The notes: a model not told the origin generated them from the letters alone. A stretch of 64,000 nucleotides of DNA from Flavobacterium psychrotrophum (GCF_003403075.1 NZ_CP031557.1:1984001-2048000), one strand, 5' to 3'; positions 43,771-52,654 are shown, counted from the first letter of the stretch. Made by a program: numbers and translations.

Positions 43771-43886
43771 TTTCTTTCCTAACACCCGCTAAAGAAAATT
43801 CTATAATTTCCTTTAACGGGTATTACTATAAATTGTAAATTTAAATTTTATAAAAAGACCCTCTTTAATTAAGGGTTGCTTATACC

Positions 43887-44717
43887 ATGACAGAGATTTT
43901 TAAAATGTTCCGTATCACTACGGCAGAATCTGAAAAGATAATGCAGTCGGTCAATGAGCCCCATGCCCATAATTTTGAGGAACTCATCATTGGGATGCAG
44001 GGACAGCTGGAACATTTTATCGATTTTAAGTCGCGGCTTATGGATGCCCCTTTTATCAGTTTTATAACACAGGGCAAGGTCCATCGCGTTCGCCCCCTTC
44101 CTAAAGATGGGCAATGCGATATCTGGGTATTGCGGTTTAAAAGCGAATTTATTGCAGATACTACTTTTAGCCTGTACGCCTCTTTTCACGACAAGGCCAA
44201 TATTTGTATGCAGGGCAATGGCTGCTCTGAAAAACTGAATATGATATGTGGCATCATTTATGACGAATACCAACAAATTGCTCCCGATTTTGCTGTCATT
44301 CGCCAATTGCTGAGTGCCCTGTTTACGATAATAGAATCGGAACGCAGAAAATTAAACCTGGATGACGAAGAATCTAAAAAGATACAGGGGCCTACTTTCA
44401 AAAATTTTCTGCACCTTTTAGAAGAACATTATAAAGAACCGAAGGACGTAAATTTCTACGCCGATAAGCTTTTTATGTCTTCGCGCAACCTAAATTTAAT
44501 CTGTCAGGCCATATTGCAAAAAAGCGTTTCGGAAATTATCGAGATCCGAAAACTTACCGAAGCTAAAAACCTTTTAATGAGTACTGATAAAAATGTAGCC
44601 GAAATAGGTTATCTGCTGGGCTTTAACGAAAAAGCCTATTTTACCCATGCCTTTAAACGCAAAGCTGGTGTAACTCCAACCGAATTTCGTGAGGAAATGC
44701 AGAAGCTGATTTCCTAA
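43887..44717 (+). CDS. AraC-family transcriptional regulator
   Basis: The 276-residue protein has an AraC cupin-like N-terminal half (NEPHAHNFEELIIGMQGQLE near 22-41) and a C-terminal double HTH at about 180-275 (KDVNFYADKLFMSSRNLNLI, NVAEIGYLLGFNEKAYFTHA). It lies upstream of and co-oriented with the exported SnoaL, dioxygenase-like and esterase genes (44799-46993), which it probably controls. A -7 element CAACTTTG at 44769-44776 serves that next unit. Confidence 0.9.
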   Translation: MTEIFKMFRITTAESEKIMQSVNEPHAHNFEELIIGMQGQLEHFIDFKSRLMDAPFISFITQGKVHRVRPLPKDGQCDIWVLRFKSEFIADTTFSLYASFHDKANICMQGNGCSEKLNMICGIIYDEYQQIAPDFAVIRQLLSALFTIIESERRKLNLDDEESKKIQGPTFKNFLHLLEEHYKEPKDVNFYADKLFMSSRNLNLICQAILQKSVSEIIEIRKLTEAKNLLMSTDKNVAEIGYLLGFNEKAYFTHAFKRKAGVTPTEFREEMQKLIS

Positions 44718-44798
44718 AAACGCTATCTTTCTTCCGAAAAGCGTTACCGTTACCCTTCTGTTATGTTGCAACTTTGTATCAATAAAAAATGATACATT

Positions 44799-45365
44799 AT
44801 GATACATTCAATCCTTAAACAAGCAGCTGCTACAGTACTTGTATTTACAGCCCTGACTACAACCGCTTTTGCACAAAAAAAAGATGACAAAGCGGCCTTG
44901 GTTAAACAAATTAAAGAGCTTACCGCAGCGAATGCCGAAGTTGCAAAACACCTGTCCACTTTTGATACGCTTGATTTTACCGTTTTTAGCAACCGCGACT
45001 GGACACGCCTGCATGAGAGCCACGCCAAAAACATTAAAGTACACTTTCCTGACGGCCATACCGAAATTGGATTGGAACAGCACATTAAAACACTGGATGC
45101 TATGTTCGTTTATGCGCCGGATACCCGTATTAAGGAACACCCTTTTAAAATCGGTTCAGGCAACATTACTGCTGTAATGGGGTATATGGAAGGAACGTTT
45201 ACAAAACCAATGCCTATTGGCGATGGCAAATTTATACAGCCTACTGGTAAAAAATACAAATTACAAATGGCAACTATTGGCGTTTGGGAAAATGGTACCA
45301 TGATAGAAGAATATCTATTTTGGGATAACAAATCGTTTATGGACCAAATGGGAATTGGTAAATAA
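44799..45365 (+). CDS. Exported SnoaL-like / ester-cyclase-type protein
   Basis: The 188-residue protein has a signal peptide (about 1-25, ending TAFAQ). It shows an NTF2-like SnoaL pattern: SNRDWTRLHESHAKNI near 65-80, FPDGHTEIGLEQHIKTLD near 84-101 and WENGTMIEEYLFWDN near the end. It is first in a unit with the dioxygenase-like protein (9 bp later) and the esterase. A -7 element CAACTTTG lies at 44769-44776, 23 bp before the ATG. No CTTAA array is present. Confidence 0.82.
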   Translation: MIHSILKQAAATVLVFTALTTTAFAQKKDDKAALVKQIKELTAANAEVAKHLSTFDTLDFTVFSNRDWTRLHESHAKNIKVHFPDGHTEIGLEQHIKTLDAMFVYAPDTRIKEHPFKIGSGNITAVMGYMEGTFTKPMPIGDGKFIQPTGKKYKLQMATIGVWENGTMIEEYLFWDNKSFMDQMGIGK

Positions 45366-45374
45366 TTAATTACA

Positions 45375-46265
45375 ATGGACAGAAAAGATTTTCTAAAGAC
45401 TATGGCTATTTTACCTTTAGGGGCTGCAGCATTAAAGCTGGGCACTCTTAAATCAGTAACCGACACCTTTGCTCCAACAGAAAGGATGCCTGTCCTGTTT
45501 TTGGGGCACGGCAACCCTATGAATGCCCTGGCCGACAACAATTTTACCCAAGGGTTTCAGGCAATTGCCAAAACTTTGCCCAAGCCCCGCGCTATATTGT
45601 GTATATCGGCTCACTGGGAAACCAAAGGCACTTTTGTAACTGCCATGAAAAAGCCGGAGACCATACATGACTTTGGAGGCTTTCCAAAACAGCTTTTTGA
45701 TTACCAATACCCTGCCCCCGGCAGCCCGGAGCTTGCTATGGAAACACAGCAGTTAATCAAATCGGTTCCTGTTGGATTGAGCGACGCATGGGGCCTTGAC
45801 CATGGCTGCTGGACGGTAGTTAAATTTTTATACCCAAATGCAGATATCCCTGTAGTAGAAATGAGCATCGATTACTCGCAGCCCGCCTCTTACCATTATG
45901 CCCTTGGCAAAGAGTTGGCGGCACTACGACGCAAAGGCGTACTTATTGTGGGCAGCGGTAATTCGGTACACAACCTGCAGCTCGCTGCCTGGGATAAAAT
46001 GATGACTCCGGGATACGCCTTTGACTGGGCTACCACGGCCAACGAAAAGATAAAAAAAATGATCCTGGATAAAGACCACCAGTCGCTTATTAATTTCGAC
46101 AAGCAAGGCCGTGAGTTTAAACTGGCCGTACCAAGCCCGGAACATTATATTCCATTACTATATACACTGGCATTACAGGAAAAAGACGAAAAGGCTACGT
46201 TGTTTAATGATGGCATCGTGGCGGGGTCGCTCAATATGCTGTCGGTTAAAATAGACAAGGCATGA
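45375..46265 (+). CDS. Class III extradiol dioxygenase-like protein (YgiD/DODA type), probably exported
   Basis: The 296-residue protein has the LigB/DODA fold motifs FLGHGNPMNAL (His45), CISAHWE (His80), GLDHGCW (His143) and SGNSVHNL near 200, giving the expected metal-ligand set. An N-terminal stretch MDRKDFLKTMAILPLGAAAL looks like a Tat-type signal with RK in place of RR, unusual for this normally cytosolic family. The family opens catechol rings such as DOPA. Its stop overlaps the ATG of the next esterase gene by four bases (ATGA). Confidence 0.85.
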   Translation: MDRKDFLKTMAILPLGAAALKLGTLKSVTDTFAPTERMPVLFLGHGNPMNALADNNFTQGFQAIAKTLPKPRAILCISAHWETKGTFVTAMKKPETIHDFGGFPKQLFDYQYPAPGSPELAMETQQLIKSVPVGLSDAWGLDHGCWTVVKFLYPNADIPVVEMSIDYSQPASYHYALGKELAALRRKGVLIVGSGNSVHNLQLAAWDKMMTPGYAFDWATTANEKIKKMILDKDHQSLINFDKQGREFKLAVPSPEHYIPLLYTLALQEKDEKATLFNDGIVAGSLNMLSVKIDKA

Positions 46266-46993
46266 TCAAAAATAAATATGTAAGGGGCATTATCGTTATC
46301 CTTATTTTAGTTTCAACTTTTAGTTTTACAGTTATGAATAGTACACCAACACAACCCAAGCTGCATTACCTGGTAAGGCAGCCCAAGGTTAAGACAACGC
46401 ACCCTCCTCTATTACTTTTACTTCATGGGGTTGGGGGCAACGAGCAAAACCTGTTTTCATTTGCCGATGCATTGCCCGATAACTATCTGGTGGTTTCAGC
46501 ACGCGGCCCACTTACCCTTGGTGCTAATAGCTTTGCGTGGTTTCAGGTCGATTTTTCGAGCGGCAGGCCACAGATCAATGAAATACAGGCAGAAGCCGCA
46601 AGGGTAACCCTACTTGATTTTATAGAAACCCTTAAAAAAGACCTGGATTTTGACGAGAAGCAGGTCTACCTGATGGGCTTTAGCCAGGGAGGTATTATGA
46701 GCTACAGCGTGGCACTTACCGAACCGGAGAAAATTAAAGGCATTGCCGTAATGAGCGGAAGGCTATTACCGGAGGTTAAACCTTTGGTTGCCGATGAAAA
46801 ACGCCTGGCCAAATTAAAAATATTTGTATCGCACGGTAAGCAGGACCAGGTTTTGCACTTTCCTTTCGCTACAGAGGCTGTCGATTATCTGGAAAGCAAA
46901 GGCCTAAATCCTGATTTTCATCAGTATGATGATGGCCACACGGTAAACCAGCAAATGCTTGCCGATGTTATAACCTGGCTTAACAAAAATTAG
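46262..46993 (+). CDS. Phospholipase/carboxylesterase-type hydrolase, exported
   Basis: The 243-residue protein has an N-terminal hydrophobic signal or anchor (about 6-26, VRGIIVILILVSTFSF). An alpha/beta-hydrolase of the YpfH / carboxylesterase type follows: LLLHGVGGNEQNLF near 57-70, nucleophile GFSQGG near 140-145, acid in HGKQDQVL and His in DDGHTV. Its ATG overlaps the stop of the dioxygenase-like gene. The substrate is unknown; small esters are probable. Confidence 0.88.
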   Translation: MIKNKYVRGIIVILILVSTFSFTVMNSTPTQPKLHYLVRQPKVKTTHPPLLLLLHGVGGNEQNLFSFADALPDNYLVVSARGPLTLGANSFAWFQVDFSSGRPQINEIQAEAARVTLLDFIETLKKDLDFDEKQVYLMGFSQGGIMSYSVALTEPEKIKGIAVMSGRLLPEVKPLVADEKRLAKLKIFVSHGKQDQVLHFPFATEAVDYLESKGLNPDFHQYDDGHTVNQQMLADVITWLNKN

Positions 46994-47023
46994 CCTGCTC
47001 TCGCCCTGTATTAATTATCCATC

Positions 47024-47091
47024 CTTAAACTACATTAAGGGTAAATATTAAAATAGTTTATTCCGGTTAGCTTGATAAAGCAGGAACTTTG
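47024..47091 (+). promoter_or_regulatory. Shared palindromic operator, copy H (drives cupin gene)
   Basis: The distal palindrome CTTAAACTACATTAAG is at 47024-47039. The proximal degenerate ATTAAAATAGTTTATT, 23 bp further, is at 47047-47062. The -7 element GAACTTTG is at 47084-47091, 60 bp from the distal edge. The cupin ATG follows 60 bp later. Confidence 0.75.
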
Positions 47092-47151
47092 CCATAAACA
47101 ACCGTTCGTAAATCCAGATGTAGAAGTCCTTCCGAACGGATAAATAATTTA

Positions 47152-47577
47152 ATGATGAGAAAAATCCTGACACTGGCATTTTTAATTTTATCCAGCTTTG
47201 TTATGAAAGCACAAGACCAATACAGTGGAAAACTAAAGATCGAAAAAATGATGGAATCCGGCCAGAACAGCATGGGCCAGAAGATTGTCTACCCCGATTT
47301 TAAAGATGCCAAGGTAAGCATGATGAAAATCACGTTTCCCCCCGGAGAAACAACCGGCTGGCACAAACACGATATTCCTGTATTCTCCTACGTGATGCAG
47401 GGAACACTGACTGTAGAAATGGAAGACCACAAAATTATGGAATTTAAAGAGGGCACCTGCTTTGCAGAATCCTTCAACCTGTATCATAAAGGCACAAACT
47501 TAGGAACCAGCGATGTAGTGGTTTTTGTAGTGTACTTGGGCGGAGATGGAAAAAGTTTATCGATTAAAAAGAAATAG
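47152..47577 (+). CDS. Exported single-domain cupin
   Basis: The 141-residue protein begins MMRKILTLAFLILSS with a signal peptide ending near KAQDQ. The cupin motifs are GWHKHDIPVFSYVMQGTL (about 71-88), with two His metal ligands, and a second motif FAESFNLYHKG with one His. Such proteins bind a metal and often act on small polar substrates. It is driven by operator copy H and probably monocistronic. The start may be the first or second Met. Confidence 0.85.
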   Translation: MMRKILTLAFLILSSFVMKAQDQYSGKLKIEKMMESGQNSMGQKIVYPDFKDAKVSMMKITFPPGETTGWHKHDIPVFSYVMQGTLTVEMEDHKIMEFKEGTCFAESFNLYHKGTNLGTSDVVVFVVYLGGDGKSLSIKKK

Positions 47578-47679
47578 CAATTTTTTTTCAAATAATAACA
47601 ACATATCGAATTAAGGATTTTTCCTTAAATTCGGAAGTTAAATAGTAAAAAAACAATTAATAATTAAACACAGTAAAAA

Positions 47680-48360
47680 ATGAAAAAATTTAATGTACTT
47701 ACACTGGCAGCTGTTACTTTATTTTTAACGGCATGTGGTGGAAAATCATCTGAAGAAGTTAAAACAACCGAAGAGCAGCAGGTAGCCGAAAAAACAGGCG
47801 AAGTGCTTGCTGTAAACCTTGAAACATCTAAGGTAGACTGGAAAGCATTTCATAAAGGGGGCATGGCTCCGCGTTGGGGAACCCTTGCTATAAAATCAGG
47901 CGAAGTATCTGTTGAAGGTGAAGCGCTTACAGCTGGTGACTTTGTTATCGATATGACATCTCTTAAAGTAGACCCAGCCTCGGTAACAGAAAAAGATAAA
48001 AAATATTCTGAATTAGAAGGCCACTTAAAAAGCGCTGACTTTTTTGACGTTGAGAAAAACCCAACGGCTGATTTTAAAATTACCAGCGTTACCGCTTTAG
48101 ATGGAGCAGCAGCGAAAGATGCAGTAGCAGGCGCTAATAAAACCATAAGCGGAAACCTTACCCTTAAAGGTAAAGCACTTAATGTTACATTCCCTGCAAA
48201 AGTTACGGTAGCAAACGGAACCGTGACACTTGAAGCTAAATTTACGGTTAACCGTACCGATTGGGATATCAAATTTGGATCTTCTGAGGCAGACCCTGCT
48301 GAGTGGATGATAAGCAAAGATATCGAAATCGGTATCAATGTTAGCACAGCCAAAAAATAA
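47680..48360 (+). CDS. YceI-family lipoprotein
   Basis: The 226-residue protein has a lipoprotein signal MKKFNVLTLAAVTLFLTACG with lipidated Cys19. After an acidic linker the YceI lipocalin-like domain runs from about 50 to 226: VDWKAFHK, the SEVSVEG strand region, LKSADFFDVEKNPTADFKIT near 124-143 and FTVNRTDWDIKFGSS near 191-205. The family binds polyisoprenoids in the periplasm. A dyad at 47611-47628 lies upstream but does not match the shared operator spacing. A terminator follows at 48387. Confidence 0.92.
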   Translation: MKKFNVLTLAAVTLFLTACGGKSSEEVKTTEEQQVAEKTGEVLAVNLETSKVDWKAFHKGGMAPRWGTLAIKSGEVSVEGEALTAGDFVIDMTSLKVDPASVTEKDKKYSELEGHLKSADFFDVEKNPTADFKITSVTALDGAAAKDAVAGANKTISGNLTLKGKALNVTFPAKVTVANGTVTLEAKFTVNRTDWDIKFGSSEADPAEWMISKDIEIGINVSTAKK

Positions 48361-48386
48361 TAAAAGGTTTATTATTATTCTAAAAG

Positions 48387-48421
48387 TGCTCCTCGTTCTC
48401 TAAAACGGGAGCAATTTTTTT
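48387..48421 (+). terminator. Rho-independent terminator after yceI-like gene
   Basis: TGCTCC plus CGTT pair with AACG plus GGAGCA, with a one-base bulge, and are followed by a run of seven T residues. It lies 26 nt after the stop. Confidence 0.75.
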
Positions 48422-49042
48422 GCGTTATTTATCAGACTATAAATTTGCTTTAAAGACGATACTAATTAGATACTTAGCGCAGAATATTTACCTGATGCAC
48501 CTCTGTTGGCGTATACCCAAAATGATACAACGGACCCTGGAGCAAATGCGCCAGACTTACTTGGTATATCAGGAAGCTCCAGTTGTGTTCCAATTAAGCT
48601 GGTCTCACTATTTGAAACTAATGTGGAGTGATGATTATATTGAGAGAAGATTTTATGAAATAGAATCTGTAAAAAAAAATGGAGCTTAATGGAATTAAAC
48701 AGGCAATATTATTGTGCCCTTTTTACCCGGCGTTCGCTTACAAGAGACGGATCAGAGGTTCTAAGGCCATCTATAGAAGGCCAATTGTTAGAAAACCAAA
48801 GGATCTTATTTCAAGATCGTTATATCCTGGAATTTATCGGGTTGCCTGACCGAGCAAGCTATTCTGAAAGCGAACTCGAGTCAAAGCTGATTGAGAAGTT
48901 GGAGCATTTTATCCTGGAATTGGGTACTTTAAATCTGTCGCCAGGCAGGACCGTTTAAGTTTCGATGATAAGCATTAGGATCGACTTGGTATTTTACAAC
49001 CGCATCTTAAAATGTTTTGTACTTATTGATCTAAAACATTAT
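48420..49042 (+). pseudogene. Decayed DUF1016 (YhcG-like) PD-(D/E)xK nuclease gene
   Basis: Three consecutive reading frames together spell the conserved part of a DUF1016 protein. FQLSWSHYLKLMWSDDYIE and RRFYEIESVKK are in frame one. After a one-base loss near 48680, SLMELNRQYYCALF and ILEFIGLPDRASYSESELE follow. After another shift near 48925 and two stops, IDLVFYNRILKCFVLIDLK (48978-49034) carries the nuclease core. The N-terminal third and the extreme C-terminus are missing. The family belongs to phage-defence or restriction-linked nucleases. The gene is dead. Confidence 0.85.
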
Positions 49043-49146
49043 CGAAGACCCAAATTACAGCGTAGCTACTGACCGTTTTTAGCATAATCATAAAATTAGG
49101 TTGATTAACTGGTAATTTATTTTTAACTTAGTATTGCAACAGTAGC

Positions 49147-49173
49147 GAAAGGCGGCCTAAAGGCCGCCTTTCT
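49147..49173 (+). terminator. Hairpin terminator upstream of the DUF389 gene
   Basis: AAAGGCGGCC / GGCCGCCTTT form a 10-bp perfect stem with a short TAAA-type loop, followed by CTT. It lies 16 bp before the DUF389 start codon, so it may be a terminator of upstream transcription or a leader structure of that gene. Confidence 0.65.
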
Positions 49174-49188
49174 TATAACACAGGTTAA

Positions 49189-50499
49189 ATGAAAAGAATT
49201 ACAGATATACTGAACCTGCGCGATGGCGAAGATGACAGGCAAAAGACATTAGAAAGCGTTAAGAAAAATATTGATTTTAAGGGAGCTAATCTTTGGATTC
49301 TTGCCTGTGCCATCATTGTGGCCTCCGTAGGGCTGAACGTAAATTCTACGGCAGTCATTATAGGGGCCATGCTAATTTCTCCCCTAATGGGTCCAATCGT
49401 GGGTGCGGGCTTTGCCCTAGGCATTTATGACTTTACCCTGCTCAAAAGGTCATTACGAAATTTGCTTAATGCGACGGTAGTAAGCCTGTCCGTTTCTACG
49501 CTTTACTTTTACCTTAGCCCTTTTAAAGATGTACAGTCAGAGTTGCTTGCCCGCACGTCGCCCAATATTTATGATATCCTAATTGCTTTTTTTGGAGGTG
49601 TCGTAGGGGTTATCGCTGTCACACGTACTGAAAAAGGAAATCCGATTCCGGGTGTGGCAATTGCTACCGCTTTAATGCCGCCGCTATGTACCGCGGGATA
49701 CGGGCTAGCGACAGCACATTGGTCCTTCTTCTTTGGCGCATTTTACCTGTACTGCATCAACTGCGTCTTTATTGGGATCGCCACATTCATTATAATCAAA
49801 TACCTCAAATACCCCGCCATCAAACAGGCAAATGAAAAACAGCAAAAAAGGGTGAAAATAATTATACCTGTTCTCATTACGGCAATGCTCGTTCCCAGTG
49901 GTTACCTGGCGTATTCTTTGTATAGGGAACAACAGTTCAAGAAAAATGCCGACCTTTTTATCGAAAGGGAGTTTAGTGATAAAGGATATACCGTGGTTTA
50001 TAAAAAGACGGATTTTAATCCTAAAGGCAAAAAGCTGGAACTAGCCTTCCTATCCAAGAGGTTTGATAGCTTAGAAATTAAAGAACTTAAAGAAGAAATC
50101 AACGACAACCAATACCTAAGAGGTACGTCACTCGTTATACGGCAGGATAGCACCGACCGCTTTAATGCACTTAAGGGCGATATCCTCAGCCAGATTAAAA
50201 GTAGCGAAAATGAAATGAATGCTAAGGATGTCAGGATCGTGCAGCTTGAAAAGGAACTGGCAAAGAACACCTTTGATAATAAACAGCTTTTAAAAGAAAG
50301 CAGGGCATTATTTCCAACGATTACTTCCATTTCCGTGACCAAAAATACCCTTGTTACTCCCAGAGATAGTGTTATTCCCCTCACGGCTGTAATCTATGAT
50401 GTTACCAAAGCGTTGAGTGGTGATGACCAAGAAAAATTCAGGAACTGGCTTAATGAGCGGTTATCGGTTAAGAATGTGGAACTTTTTAAAAAACAATAG
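49189..50499 (+). CDS. DUF389-domain membrane protein
   Basis: The 436-residue protein shows the DUF389 core: GANLWILACAIIVASVGLNV near 34-53, STAVIIGAMLISPLMGPIVG near 55-74 and TEKGNPIPGVAIATALMPPL near 146-165. It has about six to seven membrane helices up to residue 250. A soluble C-terminal tail of about 180 residues with a coiled-coil stretch (SQIKSSENEMNAKDVRIVQL) follows. The function of the family is unknown. Its 3' end overlaps the 3' end of nhaA by 14 bp. A GC-rich hairpin lies 16 bp before the start. Confidence 0.9.
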   Translation: MKRITDILNLRDGEDDRQKTLESVKKNIDFKGANLWILACAIIVASVGLNVNSTAVIIGAMLISPLMGPIVGAGFALGIYDFTLLKRSLRNLLNATVVSLSVSTLYFYLSPFKDVQSELLARTSPNIYDILIAFFGGVVGVIAVTRTEKGNPIPGVAIATALMPPLCTAGYGLATAHWSFFFGAFYLYCINCVFIGIATFIIIKYLKYPAIKQANEKQQKRVKIIIPVLITAMLVPSGYLAYSLYREQQFKKNADLFIEREFSDKGYTVVYKKTDFNPKGKKLELAFLSKRFDSLEIKELKEEINDNQYLRGTSLVIRQDSTDRFNALKGDILSQIKSSENEMNAKDVRIVQLEKELAKNTFDNKQLLKESRALFPTITSISVTKNTLVTPRDSVIPLTAVIYDVTKALSGDDQEKFRNWLNERLSVKNVELFKKQ

Positions 50500-51691
50500 C
50501 TTTCTTATCTTGTTTTTGCTTTTGTTGCCTTCTATTGTACAGGCTTAAAACAGCATATCCTGATATACCGGCAAATATTGAAGCAACCAGCACGGCAAAC
50601 TTCGCTTCATTTTGGTATTCGGGTTTCTGAAATGATAATAGGGCTATAAAAATTGACATGGTAAAGCCAATGCCCCCCAAAAGGCCTAACCCTAAAACAT
50701 GAATCCAGTTAGTTCCTTCAGGAAGGTCCGCTATCCTTAATTTAACCGATAGCCACGACATTATAAAGATACCCGCGGGCTTTCCTAAAAACAGCCCCAG
50801 CACAATGCCCAGCCCAAGGTTGCTGGCAAGCCCTTCGATCATCCCCGATTCAAAAGTAATGTTGGTATTGGCAATGGCAAACAGGGGCATAATGAAAAAA
50901 TTTACCGGGCGTGTTAAGGCATGCTCCAGCTTCTCAAGTGGCGAATCGGTATCTTCTTCATTGGTGGGCAGGGTAAGTGCGGTGAGCACGCCGGCAATCG
51001 TAGCATGGATACCCGAATGGTGGATAAAATACCACATTAAGGCACCGGGCACTAAATAAAAAAACAGGTTTTTGAAGCCCAGCCTGTTAAAAGCAATTTG
51101 CAGGGCAAAGATACCGGCTGCATACCCCAGGTATATAAAATGCAGGTCGGACGAATAGAATACCGCGATAACTAAAATAGCCATAAGGTCGTCCACAATG
51201 GCCAGTGCCGCCAAAAATATCTTCAGGCCGGAAGGTACCCTGCTTCCCAAAAGGGAAAGTATCCCTAAGGCAAACGCAATATCGGTAGCCATGGGGATGC
51301 CCCAGCCCTTGGAAGTTGAAGTATCGGCATTAAATAGTGCGTAGATCAATGCTGGTAGTGCCACCCCGCCAATGGCTGCCAGCACAGGAAGTGCAGCATG
51401 CCGTAGCGTCGACAGCTCTCCCTCTATGATTTCCCTCTTTATTTCGAGCCCTACAAGCAGGAAAAATATTGCCATAAGCCCGTCATTGACCCACAGTAAA
51501 ACCGGATAGCGCAATTCAACCGTGTCATTGGCAAAACCAAGTTCGTTGTTCAGCAGCTCCTGAAAAGATTCCGCCCAGCCCGTGTTAGCTATTATGAGTG
51601 ATACTGCCACACATAAAAGCAGGATGATTCCACCGGCCGATGATGAGTGAAAAAAACGCGCGAAAATTTTGAGGTTGATGAGTTTTGCCAT
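50486..51691 (-). CDS. nhaA: Na+/H+ antiporter NhaA
   Basis: The start was placed at MAKLINLKIFARFFHSSSAG, giving 401 residues, the usual NhaA length; the open frame continues to 51781. Motifs seen are VNDGLMAIFFLLVGLEIKRE near 75-94, MATDIAFALGIL (the paired-Asp helix region) near 137-148 and LAIVDDLMAILVIA with the two functional Asp residues near 168-181. It exchanges Na+ or Li+ for protons at alkaline pH or high sodium. It converges with and overlaps the DUF389 gene. Confidence 0.95.
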   Translation of the reverse strand: MAKLINLKIFARFFHSSSAGGIILLLCVAVSLIIANTGWAESFQELLNNELGFANDTVELRYPVLLWVNDGLMAIFFLLVGLEIKREIIEGELSTLRHAALPVLAAIGGVALPALIYALFNADTSTSKGWGIPMATDIAFALGILSLLGSRVPSGLKIFLAALAIVDDLMAILVIAVFYSSDLHFIYLGYAAGIFALQIAFNRLGFKNLFFYLVPGALMWYFIHHSGIHATIAGVLTALTLPTNEEDTDSPLEKLEHALTRPVNFFIMPLFAIANTNITFESGMIEGLASNLGLGIVLGLFLGKPAGIFIMSWLSVKLRIADLPEGTNWIHVLGLGLLGGIGFTMSIFIALLSFQKPEYQNEAKFAVLVASIFAGISGYAVLSLYNRRQQKQKQDKKAIVF

Positions 51692-51823
51692 AGGTGCAAA
51701 ACTAACGGTTATTGCCTGATCAGGCAAGTATATTATCTTGATAAACCTAAAGAATAAAAAGTTATGATCTATCCATACCACTTTATTTCGTAACCCTCGG
51801 AGCGAATTCTGTATTAGCTTGCC

Positions 51824-51949
51824 TTACTCTTTTTTAACGAAGTGTAACAAATTACATACTGAAATTACAATACCTAAAATAGCAAGCAATAGGATCGTTA
51901 TCTCATAAAATATCAGTCCTGGCTCTAAGGAGTGACAGAACGCAAACAT
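51824..51949 (-). CDS. Candidate 41-residue single-helix membrane protein
   Basis: The ORF reads MFAFCHSLEPGLIFYEITIL, then a strongly hydrophobic run (LLAILGIVISVCNLLHF), then VKKE and stop, as in small inner-membrane proteins with a positive cytoplasmic tail. It lies 133 bp upstream of nhaA on the same strand. No promoter or terminator is convincing. It could be chance. Confidence 0.35.
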   Translation of the reverse strand: MFAFCHSLEPGLIFYEITILLLAILGIVISVCNLLHFVKKE

Positions 51950-52654
51950 AAGCTGGAAAATAATTTACTGACACAGTACCTATATAAATACAATAAATAT
52001 TAGCCGTTACCAAGCTTTAGGTTAATTGCTTCTTCATGATTAATTAAGTTTGTATGTTTGGAGTACTTAGCCTAATGAGCAATAATCGCTCCTGGTCATA
52101 TTTAACCATAATTTTCTCCCGCTCTATTATTCCTTTTAAAGGTAAGTGCCGTGATTTATACCACTTGTTTTTATAGCGGCCTGAAATTGGTAACTGCACC
52201 TTCTATGTTACTTACATCATTCTTATGCGTAAAACAGAAAGATTAGTGAAATACGGGAAGTCGTTGAATAGCATTGTGAGCTTTCACCTCCTGCACCGAC
52301 CGGGTGCGACCATTGCCGAACGGTCTTATATTCGCAGCATCGCCCTGACCGAGATTAAGGCTGTTTCGTGTGAGTGAATCAGCCGGATGAATTAGATTTC
52401 ATCTTTTAAGAGAGTGAAAATTGCTGCAATTTAATACTGTCAGATCGTATTTCCACTCCGTTCGCAAAAGGGGGTGACAGGCAGTAAAGTCTTTGTCTAA
52501 AACAGTCAAAAGTACCTATTGAGATTGCCTTATACGGGCAAGGCCTTCAGGTCTACTGTGCAATACTATAAAATATCACTTCAACGAAATGGGATATTAT
52601 AATGGTAGTAAGCCTTAAAACCAGAGCAGATCGCTTTTATCTTATTTGTATCTA
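51950..52654. other. About 700 bp without a supportable gene
   Basis: The longest reading is a 50-codon rightward frame from 52225 (contains HLLHRPGATIAERSY), which I do not recognise. The base composition changes locally to more GC-rich around 52260-52380, which could be a gene remnant. No repeat or terminator stands out. Confidence 0.4.

Noticed and set aside
43784..43821. ACCCGCTAAAG / CTTTAACGGGT dyad after the SDR gene
   Set aside because: The stem has one mismatch, the loop is long and no T tract follows, so it is too weak to call a terminator.
47611..47628. TTAAG ... CTTAA dyad upstream of the yceI-like gene, similar to the shared operator
   Set aside because: The half-sites point outward with an 8-bp spacer and no CTTAA-N6-TTAAG palindrome or 23-bp twin is present, so it breaks the rule kept by the other seven places.
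52225..52377. 50-codon ORF with HLLHRPGATIAERSY
   Set aside because: No domain, neighbour or signal supports it.
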